Source: Tricholoma matsutake
Taxonomy: Eukaryota > Basidiomycota > Agaricomycetes > Agaricales > Tricholomataceae
Assembly: GCA_026075535.2 (NCBI GenBank)
Contig: AP026544.2
Location: forward strand, 3,410,001 to 3,474,000
Reading direction: 5' to 3'
Length of the DNA stretch: 64,000 bases
Below are positions 22,475 to 32,812 of this stretch, piece after piece (position 1 is the first letter of the stretch; every line of letters begins with the position of its first letter). The translations under genes and the position numbers were made by a program. The notes beneath the pieces are model-generated. The model worked only from the letters and a program-made list of their open reading frames with translations, did no database searches and was not told the DNA's origin.

Positions 22475-23200
22475 ATGCCTGCTGAACAACAATTCACCCG
22501 AGAATACCTACAAAACCGATTCAATGCCGACGCCCTTTGCATTCACCTCACCCACGACCCACCAAAATACCATCTTGCCAGAATGTGCTTCTACTACGTG
22601 AGCACAATCAAACAAATGGAACGAAACCTAGAAGAAGCGATGAACGATGCAGACGCCCTGGGGATTGAACAGACAATCCAGGAAATGATTGCACTGCAGT
22701 CAGACAGACCGAGAACAGCCAAGGAGAGACCTCACACCCCCCTAGATCAACACAGATGACCACCGACCTCACCCTCGCCATTCAGCGAGCGGAGCGACAG
22801 AGATGAACAATGAGCTCCCTCTGGAGACTCCTCCCATTCTATGAAGAACCCAAAGATCATGCCTAGGGCACCTGAAGTAATCGATCTGACCACCCCCGAA
22901 CCCGAACTGAAAACCACCCAACCGCCTTGGTCCCCCCCACACATGAGACATGCCAGATGTTTCATCTGCCAAGAGATAGGCCATTTCGGCCTGATTTGCC
23001 CACGATATATTTGCAAGTATTGCAAACAGCGAGGCCCCGGACACTATAGGATGAACTGCCTGGAGAAACCTCGGAAAGATCGAGAGACTGATCAAAAAGA
23101 AGCCAAACACAGACAGCGGCTCTTCTTTAACTCTGGATACGATGATTTTGATGACGACGCAATGGGAAACATGACAGGAGAGCCATATGGAAGGATTTAA
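22475..23200 (+). pseudogene. Gypsy-1 ORF3: helical/zinc-knuckle protein after pol
   Basis: A 726-nt frame (MPAEQQFTREYL to GEPYGRI) starting 47 nt after pol, interrupted only by TGA at 22757 and 22811. The N-terminal part is helical (CFYYVSTIKQMERNLEEAMN). The middle is acidic and Pro-rich (VIDLTTPEPE, PPWSPPHMR). Two knuckles follow, CFICQEIGHFGLIC (C-x2-C-x4-H-x4-C) and CKYCKQRGPGHYRMNC (C-x2-C-x6-H-x4-C), then a conserved C-terminus (GYDDFDDDAMGNMTGEPYG). Gypsy-2 carries a homologous frame of exactly the same length at 47856-48581. Canonical knuckles are found here, not in gag, so a nucleic-acid-binding, nucleocapsid-like role is inferred. I know no name for it. Confidence 0.8.
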
Positions 23201-23239
23201 AAGGTGGAGCTCAAGACGATGGCATGACAAGACAGACCC

Positions 23240-23608
23240 ATGCTCGCAGGAATTACAATCCTTGCCATTGTCGTTGGCACTACCCTGGCTGCAGCGGCAG
23301 CCCTAACCTTTGCATTTTGCCTCTACGCCATCTTCCGAACAGAACCTGAACCCCTGATTACAGATGTTGAATACGCAATCCTGCAACACCCCCCTTTCAA
23401 TGATACTACCGACTCCTTGACACCGCTACCTAGGGCAGCACGAACCAGAAGAACCCAATCATGGTCCGAGTTTGGACATGAATTATTCCTCCATCGTACC
23501 CCTCGACCCCGACCTACCCACATAACCAGACCGCGCCCGATCAGACCACAAAGGAGAGATGAAGATTTAGGTCAAAGTGTGGAACTTTCAACCATAGCGG
23601 GGGGGTAA
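23240..23608 (+). CDS. Gypsy-1 ORF4: small single-span membrane protein
   Basis: An uninterrupted 122-residue frame between ORF3 and the 3' LTR. Residues 3-32 form one strongly hydrophobic segment (ITILAIVVGTTLAAAAALTF, then FCLYAIF). An acidic, aromatic stretch (VEYAILQHPPFNDTTD) and an Arg/Pro-rich tail follow. The stop codon TAA (23606-23608) abuts the TG of the 3' LTR, and the purine tract GCGGGGGGG lies inside its last codons. It occupies the env position, but no fusion peptide, glycoprotein signature or cleavage site is visible, so env is not claimed. Gypsy-2 has only 60 bp in this place and lacks it. It is the one frame of Gypsy-1 without a stop apart from the protease. Confidence 0.55.
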   Translation: MLAGITILAIVVGTTLAAAAALTFAFCLYAIFRTEPEPLITDVEYAILQHPPFNDTTDSLTPLPRAARTRRTQSWSEFGHELFLHRTPRPRPTHITRPRPIRPQRRDEDLGQSVELSTIAGG

Positions 23609-24317
23609 TGTTACAATTTTCCTTGTAACTCATGGAACCTGACCGACCTGACGCACCCGATGATTCCCTCCAGACAGGAGGCACTACCTGATTCATGCCT
23701 AGGGCATGTCCTTGACACCAGACACACACACAATGCATGCCGACTGCATGCATTCGATCCCCTTCCTGTGGAAGGTGCCCTTGACGCATGGTGACTCCAT
23801 GCACCCAAACCCATTCCCACACATGCTGTGATACAACAGCCCCTTGACATGAGGTCCATGACATCGGATCCATGACATCGGATGCCTCATGCTAGGCATG
23901 AGGCTTATCTCTTATTGTTTCCTGACAGACTGCGCCGCAGCACTCCGTGACATCGGACGCCTCATGCAAGGCATGAGGCTTATTGTTTCTATTCATACCT
24001 GATACACATCTACCTTTCCAATTGGATGATAAGGACCTTCCTATTAGTATAAGTACTGTGACTTGTAGTAGGAATGTCCTTAGTTTAGATCTAGGCAATC
24101 TACAGCTTTAACTTGTGAACTTGCAAACTTACTCGAAACCACTAAGGAAGCCCCTTAGTGCGTGAACCTGAATGACTCTATGCAGAAGGCCTGCTAGAGT
24201 GCATTATCTCTCTTACGTCGGATGCTCCAAGTAAGACTAGTGCTGAATGACTTGTCGAGGAAGCACCTCGTCAAACGACATTGACTAGATCAAGTGGTTG
24301 AGGCTTCGCCCTTAACA
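23609..24317 (+). repeat. Gypsy-1 3' LTR
   Basis: 709 bp, preceded by the purine tract GCGGGGGGG. It matches the 5' LTR apart from scattered transitions and a small extra repeat (GGATCCATGACATC near 23867-23880). The GCCTCATGC/GGCATGAGGC hairpins are conserved. Confidence 0.95.
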
Positions 24318-24810
24318 AAGTTTGCCAAATCAGAGTCACCAACAAATATTTTGGCATTTCTTGAAAAGGTATATCCTACAGAAGAATCCTGACCAGCATA
24401 TATCTGCATAGACAAAGCATGTCTTGTGCTTCGTACTAGTATTGCCAATGGGTCTTGGGAGTCTATTTGGAAGAAAACAACTTGATTCATAGTTGATGCC
24501 TACCATTATATCAATCATTGTGCATCAGACTTTTTGTGCCAAAAGTGGTGTAATCCTGCTCCTATGAATGGCTCAGCCCCTAATTTCATTATTGTTGAAG
24601 AGGATGAACAAGGGAGACAGCATTACAAGTGTGCATTTAATACTCAGGTAAGCATTCACTAACTTCAGTCACGATTGATACAATATAATAAATATATCAC
24701 AGGCATGTGAGCAACTGAATGCATGGCTAGGAGGATATGAATCAAAAGGATGACCCCAGGCAACTTCAATTGGTTCTTGCATACCATGCTATGTTATTAA
24801 AATTTAACAA
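24318..24810 (+). pseudogene. KDZ-associated CxC5/CxC6 protein, 3' part
   Basis: Continuation of the gene at 14350-16149, re-entered at the duplicated AAGTT with the frame restored (AKFAKSESPTN). It carries residues matching a KDZ-type DDE core: AYICIDKACLVL (Asp codon about 24411), VDAYHYINH (Asp 24494) and ACEQLNAWLGGY (Glu 24709). A CQKWCNPAPM cysteine pair lies between the last two. Two in-frame TGA codons (ES-TGA-PAYIC, KTT-TGA-FIV) sit where Arg would be expected. An intron at about 24648-24702 (GTAAGCATT to CACAG) splits TQ from ACEQ. Whether this acts as a transposase or is a derived relative is not decided by the sequence. Confidence 0.7.
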
Positions 24811-25020
24811 ACAAACAAGAAAAGCCAGTAACTTGACTAATAATGGTGATAGTGATGGTGATGGTGATGATGATGACATGTAGGTAGTTTCTGATAGTAA
24901 TATTATGGTCTTGTGGTTGAATTCCACTTGGAGACCAGTTGGAGTCCGATTGGACTATGTAGAGCAAATATAAACTTTGTAAATTGTATCTCATGACCCT
25001 AATATGGTAAAAATATGTCA

Positions 25021-25340
25021 GGCACATGGCTTAGGTGGTTAGAGCACTCTGAAATCTGCTTATTTAAGCTGGAGAGCAGAGGTTGAGGGTTCAAGTCTTG
25101 AACATACAAGTATTTTATATTTTCAGATGCAAGCTTGAGTGATAAGTTCTGAGTCCCTGTCCAATCTGACTGGAGTCCGAGCGGACTGGAGTGATAACAG
25201 GATAATGACTTGTGAATTGCTTAAGTAGCATTGAACATGTTCATCTGGTTGGACTCCAGTTGGACTCTGGTTGGACTCCACTCAGACTCCACTCAGACTC
25301 CAGTCAGTCCACTAGGACAGGTGGGGGACTGTAAAGTACT
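25021..25340 (+). mobile_element. tRNA-derived SINE-like copy 5
   Basis: Head: box A-like TGGCTTAGGTGGTTAGAGC (25027-25045) and box B-like GGGTTCAAGTC (about 25087-25097). The body has reiterated TTGGACTCC and ACTCAGACTCC words. The tail AGGTGGGGGACTGTAAAG begins at 25319. A further partial body (GGAGTCCGATTGGACT) lies at 24930-24960. Confidence 0.55.
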
Positions 25341-25481
25341 GCTCTAAATTCAATCTCCAGCACTTTTACAGCCTAATTCCCCCCTTTTCACTACCAAACC
25401 TATTAACTCTATGTGTCCATCAAGTTGTTGGCATTATCACTGTGAGTCTCCTTTTGTCAGGATCCTGAGAGCCCCAGAATC

Positions 25482-27115
25482 ATGGCAAGTGCTCCCATCC
25501 CCACTCCCACTCCCACTCCTACCACTCCTCCCCAAACCAGCACAAAACCAAAACCTCTGTTCACCCCACGCACAAAAAAATGAGGTGTTGCCAGGCCAAC
25601 GACTCTGGAATCGGATAACAGTTCTGACAACAACTTCTCACTTGCCATGCTGCCAAAGGGTCACCAGCTTATTGTGCATGGTGACATCTCCACATTGAAT
25701 GAGAGCCCTGCTACCTCAATTAAGAAACTATTGATTGATCTAGAGTTGGATCCCCATTACAAGGACTTCACAACCTTTGGTCTAGATGTGCAACCTTTCA
25801 GTGATCATGCATCCAACCTCTCCTCTGCTTAGTATGTCAAGATCATGTCTAATGGTGAGACTGAACCCTGTGTTGACCTCCTCGAGCTCGTTATGGATGC
25901 CCTTCTGGAGGCCAGGCTGGAATTGGAGGTTATATGGAGTGCAAGCAAAAAGGGTAGAAGTGATAAGTGATTGTCATGCCATCTCCTCAACCTGTACCCT
26001 GGTGTCACTGACCACTCAGCCAGCCCACCCGATCATCTCCCACTTCTTAAGGCCCACATCAAGAAAAAGGGTTTCAAGATTGCCAGCATTTTTGCGTTGT
26101 ACAGTGGTCCTCAGATCACATTCCTCATGCCTTCCAGTGCAGATCAGTTCAATGCCCTGCAGTTCATCGATATCCCAGTGAAAGTTTCCAAGGATCGAGC
26201 TTGCATTGAGCCACTCAAAGAGATCCAAATCCAGCACCCCTTTGACCTCATTGTTAAGGGTGCCTGTGACTTTGATTTTCTTGAAAGTGTCCTGGAGAAG
26301 TGGATCAAGAAGATTGTTCCCCACTCTCTTATCGAGATATGCACCACGCCACTCAACACTGACCTCATCATCTTCTCGATGTTGATGTGGGCTGACACAG
26401 TCAAAATCCTGCATAGCGCTGACTCATTCCATCAATGCTTTCATGACCAACTCTCTCTGTGCCTTGTTTACTCTGGGATTACAATGATGATCCTCTCAAC
26501 AAGAACTCTCTTGGTGATCAGGTTGTGAAGGGTGCAACCCAGATCAGTGGAAATGTGGTGTCCCTATCTCATCAGATTTAGGAGCACCGTGGTGAGGTCA
26601 TGGTCATTAGATGGCAGCAGGACAATATGGCCATGAACCAGACCAAAATGTGTCACATGATTGCAGAGCTAGATCTGCATATGGGCCAAATGCAGCAGGC
26701 TCTTCTCATCCAGGGCAAAGAGTCCTTGTTGTGCTCCCAGATCTGTGATGATGAGTCCAAGATCAGTAGCCTTCACCTCACTGCCTTGTTCTTGCAAGGC
26801 CAACAGCAGGAGGACTATCTCAAGGTGAGCATCTAGCCAAGTCCACCGACCAGCTTAGGGCCATCACTGGGCACCCACTCCTACCTGTTCCTTGCCTGGC
26901 ACCATCTGCCTCTGCCCAACCTCCTCCTCCTCCAGTCCTTTCCTCTCCTCCTCCACACCTGGTCACTTCCCCTCCAGCAAAAAAGAGGAAGGCCAATGAT
27001 CTTCCAGTTGGGTCAGTGTTGAGAGTCACATGCTCTACATTGATGCCACTGGCTGCTGCTCCCACTGTTCCTGATTCTGCTCCTCAGAGTGTTCCCATGC
27101 ACTGGGAGGGATGTC
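25482..27115 (+). pseudogene. LINE-2 ORF1 (gag-like)
   Basis: It starts MASAPIPTPTPTPT with a Pro/Thr-rich head. Helical segments follow (SIKKLLIDLELDPHYKDF; LLELVMDALLEARLELEVIW; IAELDLHMGQMQQALLIQGK), then a Pro-rich tail with a basic PPAKKRKAND motif near 26971-27000. It probably binds LINE RNA. No CCHC knuckle is seen. Stops (for example 25582, 25831, 25968) and frame changes break it. Naming it ORF1 rests on its position before the endonuclease frame. Confidence 0.6.
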
Positions 27116-27564
27116 GATATGGTGAGCTCTGATTGTGCTCCATCCTTTTTCTTTGCGACCATTGACATGGGCGTTCAATGTATTAGTAACAGACCCTATG
27201 AAGTTATGCTGACTCTGACCAGCATTGCAACACCAATTGCAGATCGTGATGCTAGGCTGGCTCAACGGAGGACACCCTTACATCATGGTACTACTTGTCA
27301 TCCCATTTATACCACACCCAATTTTCCTGCCTTCTTGTCTTTTCACACTCTTGATCCTGTCCAAGCGACCCCTTCTTCTTGCTATGAGGAGCCTGCCCTC
27401 CTCTCTCCCACTCTTGACATAATTGTTTCTAATGTCTTGTGTTCTGCTGAATTGTCTTGCTGCACTTGTGCCCCTAATCTTCCCTTTTTGCTGCATTTCT
27501 TGATAGTTTTTCTTGTTATGTCAATATTTGTTAATGCTACTGAGGCTATGCCTACTTTTGTGTG

Positions 27565-29874
27565 ATCCAAACTCTCTGTGTGTGCATTGAATGCTAATGG
27601 TTCAATGAGCCCAGTCAAGCTGGCATTCATTAGTCTGCTTCTCATGAAGTTAGCTCCTCATTTCTTTGCTCTATCAGAGACTAAGACCCAAACAAGCACT
27701 GCTTCTAACCTTCAGATCTCTGGTTATGAGATATTTGAGGAGAAGGCAGTTCCATGCGCTGCACCCTCACATTTGGTGAAATGGGGAATTATGCTGCCAG
27801 GAAGGCTGAGATTCTTGAACAAGCTAAATGCTATGACACTTCTCATATCAGGGGAGTACTCCTTGGAGGCTCATCCAAGAAACTTATGTCTGGGTCTGCA
27901 GCATTTGTTTCTCTTCCACTGGCAGTCAACTCCACGTCTTTACCCAATGTCATAGTCACTGATTCTGCTTCTGTCGCTGAAGAAATGAGGCAATACTTTA
28001 TGAAACTTTACAAGCACTCAGTGCCTCCCATCAAACCCAAACCCTGGCTCACAACTCCCTCAGTCTTGGTGGTCAAAAGTCCCATCTTGAATGACCCTTT
28101 TGTTTGGCCAATGCCACAACTCTAGCCAATTTTCATGCCATGCTTCATAAAGGGAATCCATGGCCATTGCCTGGCCCAGATGGATGGGAAAAGTGGTGTA
28201 TGAAGAATCTTTCTGATACCACTCTTCAACTTGTTCTTGGCCTACATAACTATTTGGTCATCAATGCGAGCTTCCCAGGAGACATCACCAATACCCATCT
28301 CACCTACTTCCACAAATGCAGTGTCTGAACTGACCTTCTGAATTGGAGAGGCCTTCTTATCTTGAATTTTCTAGCCAACTCACCTATGACCTAGCTTAAC
28401 TTCAAGTTGTCACCTTATGCCCCTTGCATGGGTATCATTCCCAAAACCCAAGTTGTCATGCAACATGGCATACAGACTCATGATATCATGAGTTTTCTTA
28501 GTGGACTAAAGACGTGGAGTTACCATTCAAAAACCCCTCTCTATCTCCTCAAGCGGGACCAGATAAAAGGTTTCAACTACCTTGCTCCACAGGGTTTCTA
28601 TGATGCTTGTGTGGTGTATGGTTTACCCTCTGCCATAGCTGATCTGGACCATGCAGCTCAATCCTTGACTCATTGTTTTCCTTGAACAGCCTTTGGCATA
28701 GCAGATCCTATCATGGTTGAAGGGGTCACCAAACAGGGTGGACCAATGTCTCCATTCAAGGCCACCATCACCATGAGCCCTTGGGCATCAGTACCTGGAT
28801 GACCTGGCATCATCTGACCCTGACTCTGTTGTCATTCAGAGTGCATCTAAATCCCTGGACAACCCTCATCTTCCAGATGACTCAACCTCGCTATGCTTTT
28901 CCATGGCTGAAGCTACCAACAACTCATACATTGTGGCTCAAACCTTTCCTGCCCTTCAGCACTTCATGCTAGCAATGGAGCATTTCCAGTTCATATATGG
29001 ATGGCTTACCTCTTGGGAGAAGACGACGTTACATATTCTCAACTGTCCTGATGCACCACCAAAGACTCTTCCACTCCAGTCAGTTACCAACATCCCCGGG
29101 ATTGACCCATGGATAATCACTGAACATGAAGTTCCAGTGTCCACTGATGAGTTCAATTTCCTGTGTACACAGGTCGATGATCCCAAGACCTATTACCTGG
29201 AACTCATAGATATCATTGACTCCTTCTCCTTTCCCGTCTTCTCTTTCCACACTCCCTTCACACTTCTATGCAAAATTATTTTACAAAATATCATTTCCCA
29301 TTGTTGAGCCTTATTATCTCTACAACCAATTCTCCATGCTGATGCAGTCAGATTGGACCAATGGATTATGAAACATGTGCATGCCATTCTCGGCTTTCCC
29401 TTCTGTCCTTTGTCCACCATTTCTACTCTCCCCCTGGCACTTGGGGGCTTCAACTTCCCATCCTTAGCACACATCAACACAGGAATTGCCATTGATGGTC
29501 TGGCATGGGATCTAAAACATCATATTCCAGCCTATAGAATGATGGTGCTTATCACTTTGGCTGACTGGACCTGTCAGATCAACAACTGCACCTACCCCCT
29601 TGATGGTGAAGGATTGGGTAGGTAATTTGCTCACTTCTCAAATTCAATCCCTGCAGCTTGGATCATTGCACAGGATCAGATGTCGAAGCTCAACCTTAGC
29701 CTTCGCCAAACTGACCAAAGTCACTTACTAGATGGATGATTTTCCATCTCGCATGCATTGTCCCTCCTCAAGTTGTCTGTTTCCCCAGCTGAATGCCCAA
29801 CCAGACATACTGTTTGGTCACTTCACTCCATGGGTGTCTGCTTGATGTGTCATATTGGCTGCTGGACTGTAGGT
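27565..29874 (+). pseudogene. LINE-2 ORF2, 5' part: endonuclease remnant and reverse transcriptase
   Basis: It begins with an AP-endonuclease-like start (SVCALNANGSMSPVKLAFIS; HFFALSETKTQT), which is cut off at about 27780 by a deletion inside the endonuclease domain. RT motifs follow: GPDGWEKW (about 28167-28190), a QGGPMSPF motif (about 28735-28760) and the catalytic YLDD at 28792-28803. The C-terminal thumb-like part (HVHAILGFPFCPLSTIS, PLALGGFNFPSL) is near 29376-29465. Stops and frame changes occur throughout. The last codons before the insertion encode CWTVG and continue at 31218. Confidence 0.8.
29866..29874 (+). other. target-site duplication ACTGTAGGT, left
   Basis: ACTGTAGGT is repeated at 31209-31217, giving a 9-bp duplication, or 8 bp (CTGTAGGT) if the shared A belongs to the element. 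Confidence 0.85.
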
Positions 29875-31208
29875 AAGGAGTGTCACAGGTATGGGTAACA
29901 CCATGAGTATTGGGTCACAGGTATGCATGGGTATGGGTATGGGTATGGGATTGCTGTACCTGTGGAAAACTGTACCCATACCTGTGGGTTTACAGGTATT
30001 CCAGTACCAAATTTCTGGTCAGGTGAGCAATCATATGACTCTGTTGATCACAACAACAACAACAGTTCTAGGTGATGACAATGACTCCCCCTCCCTTGAT
30101 TCAAATGTGAGCTGGAGGGGGTTACTTTCTGGTTCTAGGCAATGACAACGACCCCCCCTCCCTTGCATCAAACACGAGCTGGAGGGGTTAATTTCTGGTT
30201 CTAGGCAACAATGATGCCAACGACCCCTCCCTCGCATCAAACACAAGTTGGAGGGAGTTATCATCTTTTTCTGGGTGACAACAACAATGACACCCCCTCC
30301 CTTGCTTCAAACATGAGCTGGAGGGGCTTTCCTATGTGACAATAATGATGACTCCCCTTCCCTCACATCAAACATGAGCTGGAGGGTTATCTTCTGGTTC
30401 TAGGCAATGATGATGATGACTCCCCCTCCCTTGCATCAAACGCAAGCTGCAGGGGGTTATCTTCAGAAGGACAAGGAGGAAAATAGCAGGACAATGACAA
30501 TGACATGGGTATGAGAATGAGGGCAAGACAACAAGGAGGATGACAATGAGGGCAGGATAACAACAACAAACAGGAAATGACACATGACCTGCCCCCAGCC
30601 TCATGAGCAACTGCTCATGGGGTGGATAGCAAGTGAAATGATGACGATGGCAATGCAGGACAGCAACAACAATGAGAGCACAACGACAATGATGATGAGG
30701 GCAGGACAACAACAACAAACAGGAAATGACACACCACCCACCCCCAGTCTCATGAGCAACTGCTCATGGGGTGGATAGCGGGTGGAATGACTACGACGAC
30801 AATGAGAGCATGATGATGACAATGGCAAGGGCAGGATGATGATGATGAACAGGAAACGACACACCACCCACCCCCAGCCTCATGAGCAACTGCTCATGGG
30901 GTGGATAGTGGGTGGAATGATGACAGCCCCCCCCTCTCACTGCAAATGTGAGTGGGGGGTTTCTCATTCCATTCTTGGTGACTACAGGCAGTGCCCCCCC
31001 CTCCCTCACTCCAAATGCAAGAGGGGGGGTTTCTCTTGGTATATATAAGTGTAATTAAATTATTAAAATACACATTTGTCTTGAAACCCATGGGTAACCC
31101 ACAGAAACCCATGGTAACACTGTACCCCTACCCGTGCGGGTACGGTGTTCACAGGTACGGGTATGGGTATGGGAAAATTTACCCAAGGGTTACCCCTGGC
31201 ATTCCCTA
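29875..31208. mobile_element. non-autonomous DNA transposon (hAT- or MULE-like)
   Basis: It is bounded by an 8- or 9-bp duplication. The ends are weakly inverted: AAGGAGTGTCACAGGTATGG on the left, and TAGGGAATGCCAGGGGTAAC when the right end is read inward. Subterminal GGGTATGGGTA and TACCCGT-type repeats occur on both sides. The interior has no transposase. It holds about six GGAGGGG and CCCCCTCCCTTGCATCAAA-type units (30060-30460) and three units of about 130-150 bp with the dyad ATGAGCAACTGCTCAT (30560-30920). An 8-bp duplication would favour hAT and 9 bp a Mutator-like element; this is unresolved. Confidence 0.7.
30560..30920 (+). repeat. three tandem units with dyad ATGAGCA/TGCTCAT
   Basis: Units about 130-150 bp apart each contain CAGGAAAYGACACA, CCCCCAGYCTC, the dyad (30603-30618, 30752-30767, 30882-30897), GGGGTGGATAG and a GACAATGAGAG-type stretch. 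The dyad and its CCACCC/GGGTGG context are the best-conserved part. Confidence 0.75.
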
Positions 31209-31217
31209 ACTGTAGGT

Positions 31218-32570
31218 GCTCTGAGTCTCACCTCCTTTACTGCCAGGATGCTTCTACCAGGAAACTGGTCACTTGCACAAGTGAAGAATTGGAGCTTAGT
31301 CAAGGATTATTTCTCTCGAGCCTGGATTTGGTCCTTTTACCCTGGTTCTGCTGACCTGTTACTCTCTTGGTCACTTAGACAACAGCAGGCTGAGAAGTTT
31401 ATACAATCCATTGTTCTAGCTAATCATTTTCTCCCTACTAACTTGTCTATGGACACCCAACTGTGGGGTACAGACAGCTCCATGATTCCCTCATCTGCTG
31501 GCTCTCTGGACAAAAAATCAGTTACATCTGCAATCATGGGCCTGCACACCATTGTCATGAAGCTTCTTGGCCATAATATATCAGTCCTCCATGCCAAGCT
31601 CATAGGTATTATTGGAGGTCTTGTTCTCTCTGACTCTGAATATTTATACTGACCATCTTAACTCCACTAAGCTTATTGATGACAGCCAAACTTCTGCAAA
31701 CATCAATGCTCATCTTCAGCACATGAATGGTCGCTCTTATTATAGATGGATACTTCATCTTTTGGACTCACAACAGGCAACTATTCTTTATATGAAGGGT
31801 CACTCAGCCAAGTCCTCGGTTCCTTCTGTTCTGAATGTGTCAGCAGACTACTATGCATCAAAGTCTCAACACATCCATCCCTACCTACCGCATGCCCCAC
31901 TCCCCACCTTCTTTATGGATTGATTCACCCTTTTCACTCCAGCTGATGGCTGGATTGAATTGAATATATGGAGCTTCACTGATCAATTGCTCGCAGCCCA
32001 GTGTTCTCGTGAATTGGAGCACAAGCATGGCCTTTGCCTAACCCAATTCATCTATGACCCTACACCCCCCCCCTACTCATCCTTACTTATGCTCCATATC
32101 CTGCTATTCTGCTCACTCCTGCCACAAGATCAAATCCCAGCAATGTCATTTTGGCTGTCTTGACATTCCTGAAGATGATCACCACCTCTTTGTTGAATGC
32201 CCATATTTTGCTGGAATATGCCTGAGCACTCTCTCAGATGTTGTAGAATTCACTGAAATCAAGTGTTGGGAGATCATTGATGGGAACCTCCTGTCTTGTG
32301 AAGTGGCACAGCATCTCATTTTAGCAGTGAAGTCCCTCTTCTATGATGATAACACCACTTGGCCACTGCATCGCTCTGCATTCTACCTAGGTCAAATCCC
32401 TGATATTACCAAACTCCTCAGGCTTGATCACCCTGTGCCTTGTTCCTCCCTTTCCCCCCCTATTCGGCTGTCCTGGGTTATCCACTCCATTGTGATGGAA
32501 TGGCACACTCATTCAATTTGACTAGCAGGTCACATTTGGGGTCAAGTTCAACATGCTGCTGCTATTGGAG
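31218..32570 (+). pseudogene. LINE-2 ORF2, 3' part: RNase H and zinc knuckle
   Basis: Resumes the frame (ALSLTSFTARMLLPGNWSLA). It carries an RNase H-like domain (LYTDHLNSTKLIDDSQTSAN; YYRWILHLLDSQQATILYMK; GHS...NVSADYYASK) at about 31640-31870, then a C-terminal Cys/His motif (CHKIKSQQCHFGCLDIPEDD, HHLFVECPYF) at about 32120-32210. Frame changes occur near 31630 and 32060. It reaches the left copy of TATTGGAG at 32563-32570 and continues after the hAT element as a non-coding 3' region. Confidence 0.8.
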
Positions 32571-32812
32571 TAGGGATGGTAAGGTTCAGTTCGGTCCAGT
32601 TCTTTAAGGGATTTTGGAGAACCCAGAACTGGACTATTGGTTTGGTCTGTAGATTATAGCAAACCTTGGACTGGACCATTGGTTCAGTTCAAAGCGGTCA
32701 GGTTCTGGTTCTCAAGCGGTCTGAACCATGAACTGGACATAGATATGTACTAAAATGCCAGAAAACAAACCATTACACATTAATCAAGTCAATACATGAG
32801 TTAGATATACAG

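Larger units (their letters stand above)
16150..24317 (+). mobile_element. Gypsy-1: complete LTR retrotransposon (chromovirus)
   Basis: An 8.17-kb element with two LTRs (695 and 709 bp), both TG...CA, and the 5-bp duplication AAGTT. Order: LTR, leader, gag, protease, linker, RT, RNase H, integrase, chromodomain, a third frame with zinc knuckles, a small transmembrane frame, purine tract, LTR. It inserted in the codons for AKF of the KDZ-associated gene. Its LTRs differ mainly by C/T and G/A transitions. At least 16 in-frame stops were counted, all TGA, plus an 11-bp duplication, so it is dead. No obvious TGG-type primer binding site follows the 5' LTR (TAAGATCTAAACTATC), so the priming tRNA is unknown. 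Confidence 0.97.

Noticed and set aside
17161..23200. TGA recoded as Arg or Trp in this genome
   Set aside because: Intact frames (the 580-aa gene, Gypsy-3) do not use TGA internally, and the TGA codons lie where relatives have Arg. CpG decay explains them.
23240..23608. Envelope protein
   Set aside because: Position fits, but 122 residues, one span, no signal for glycosylated ectodomain, cleavage or fusion. Described only as a membrane frame.
17161..24317. Classical RIP (CpA-directed) as the inactivating process
   Set aside because: RIP would also produce TAA and TAG from CAA and CAG; only TGA is seen in the placeable stops.
30560..30920. CRISPR-like array
   Set aside because: Three long repeats with the dyad, no short unique spacers, and a eukaryotic setting.
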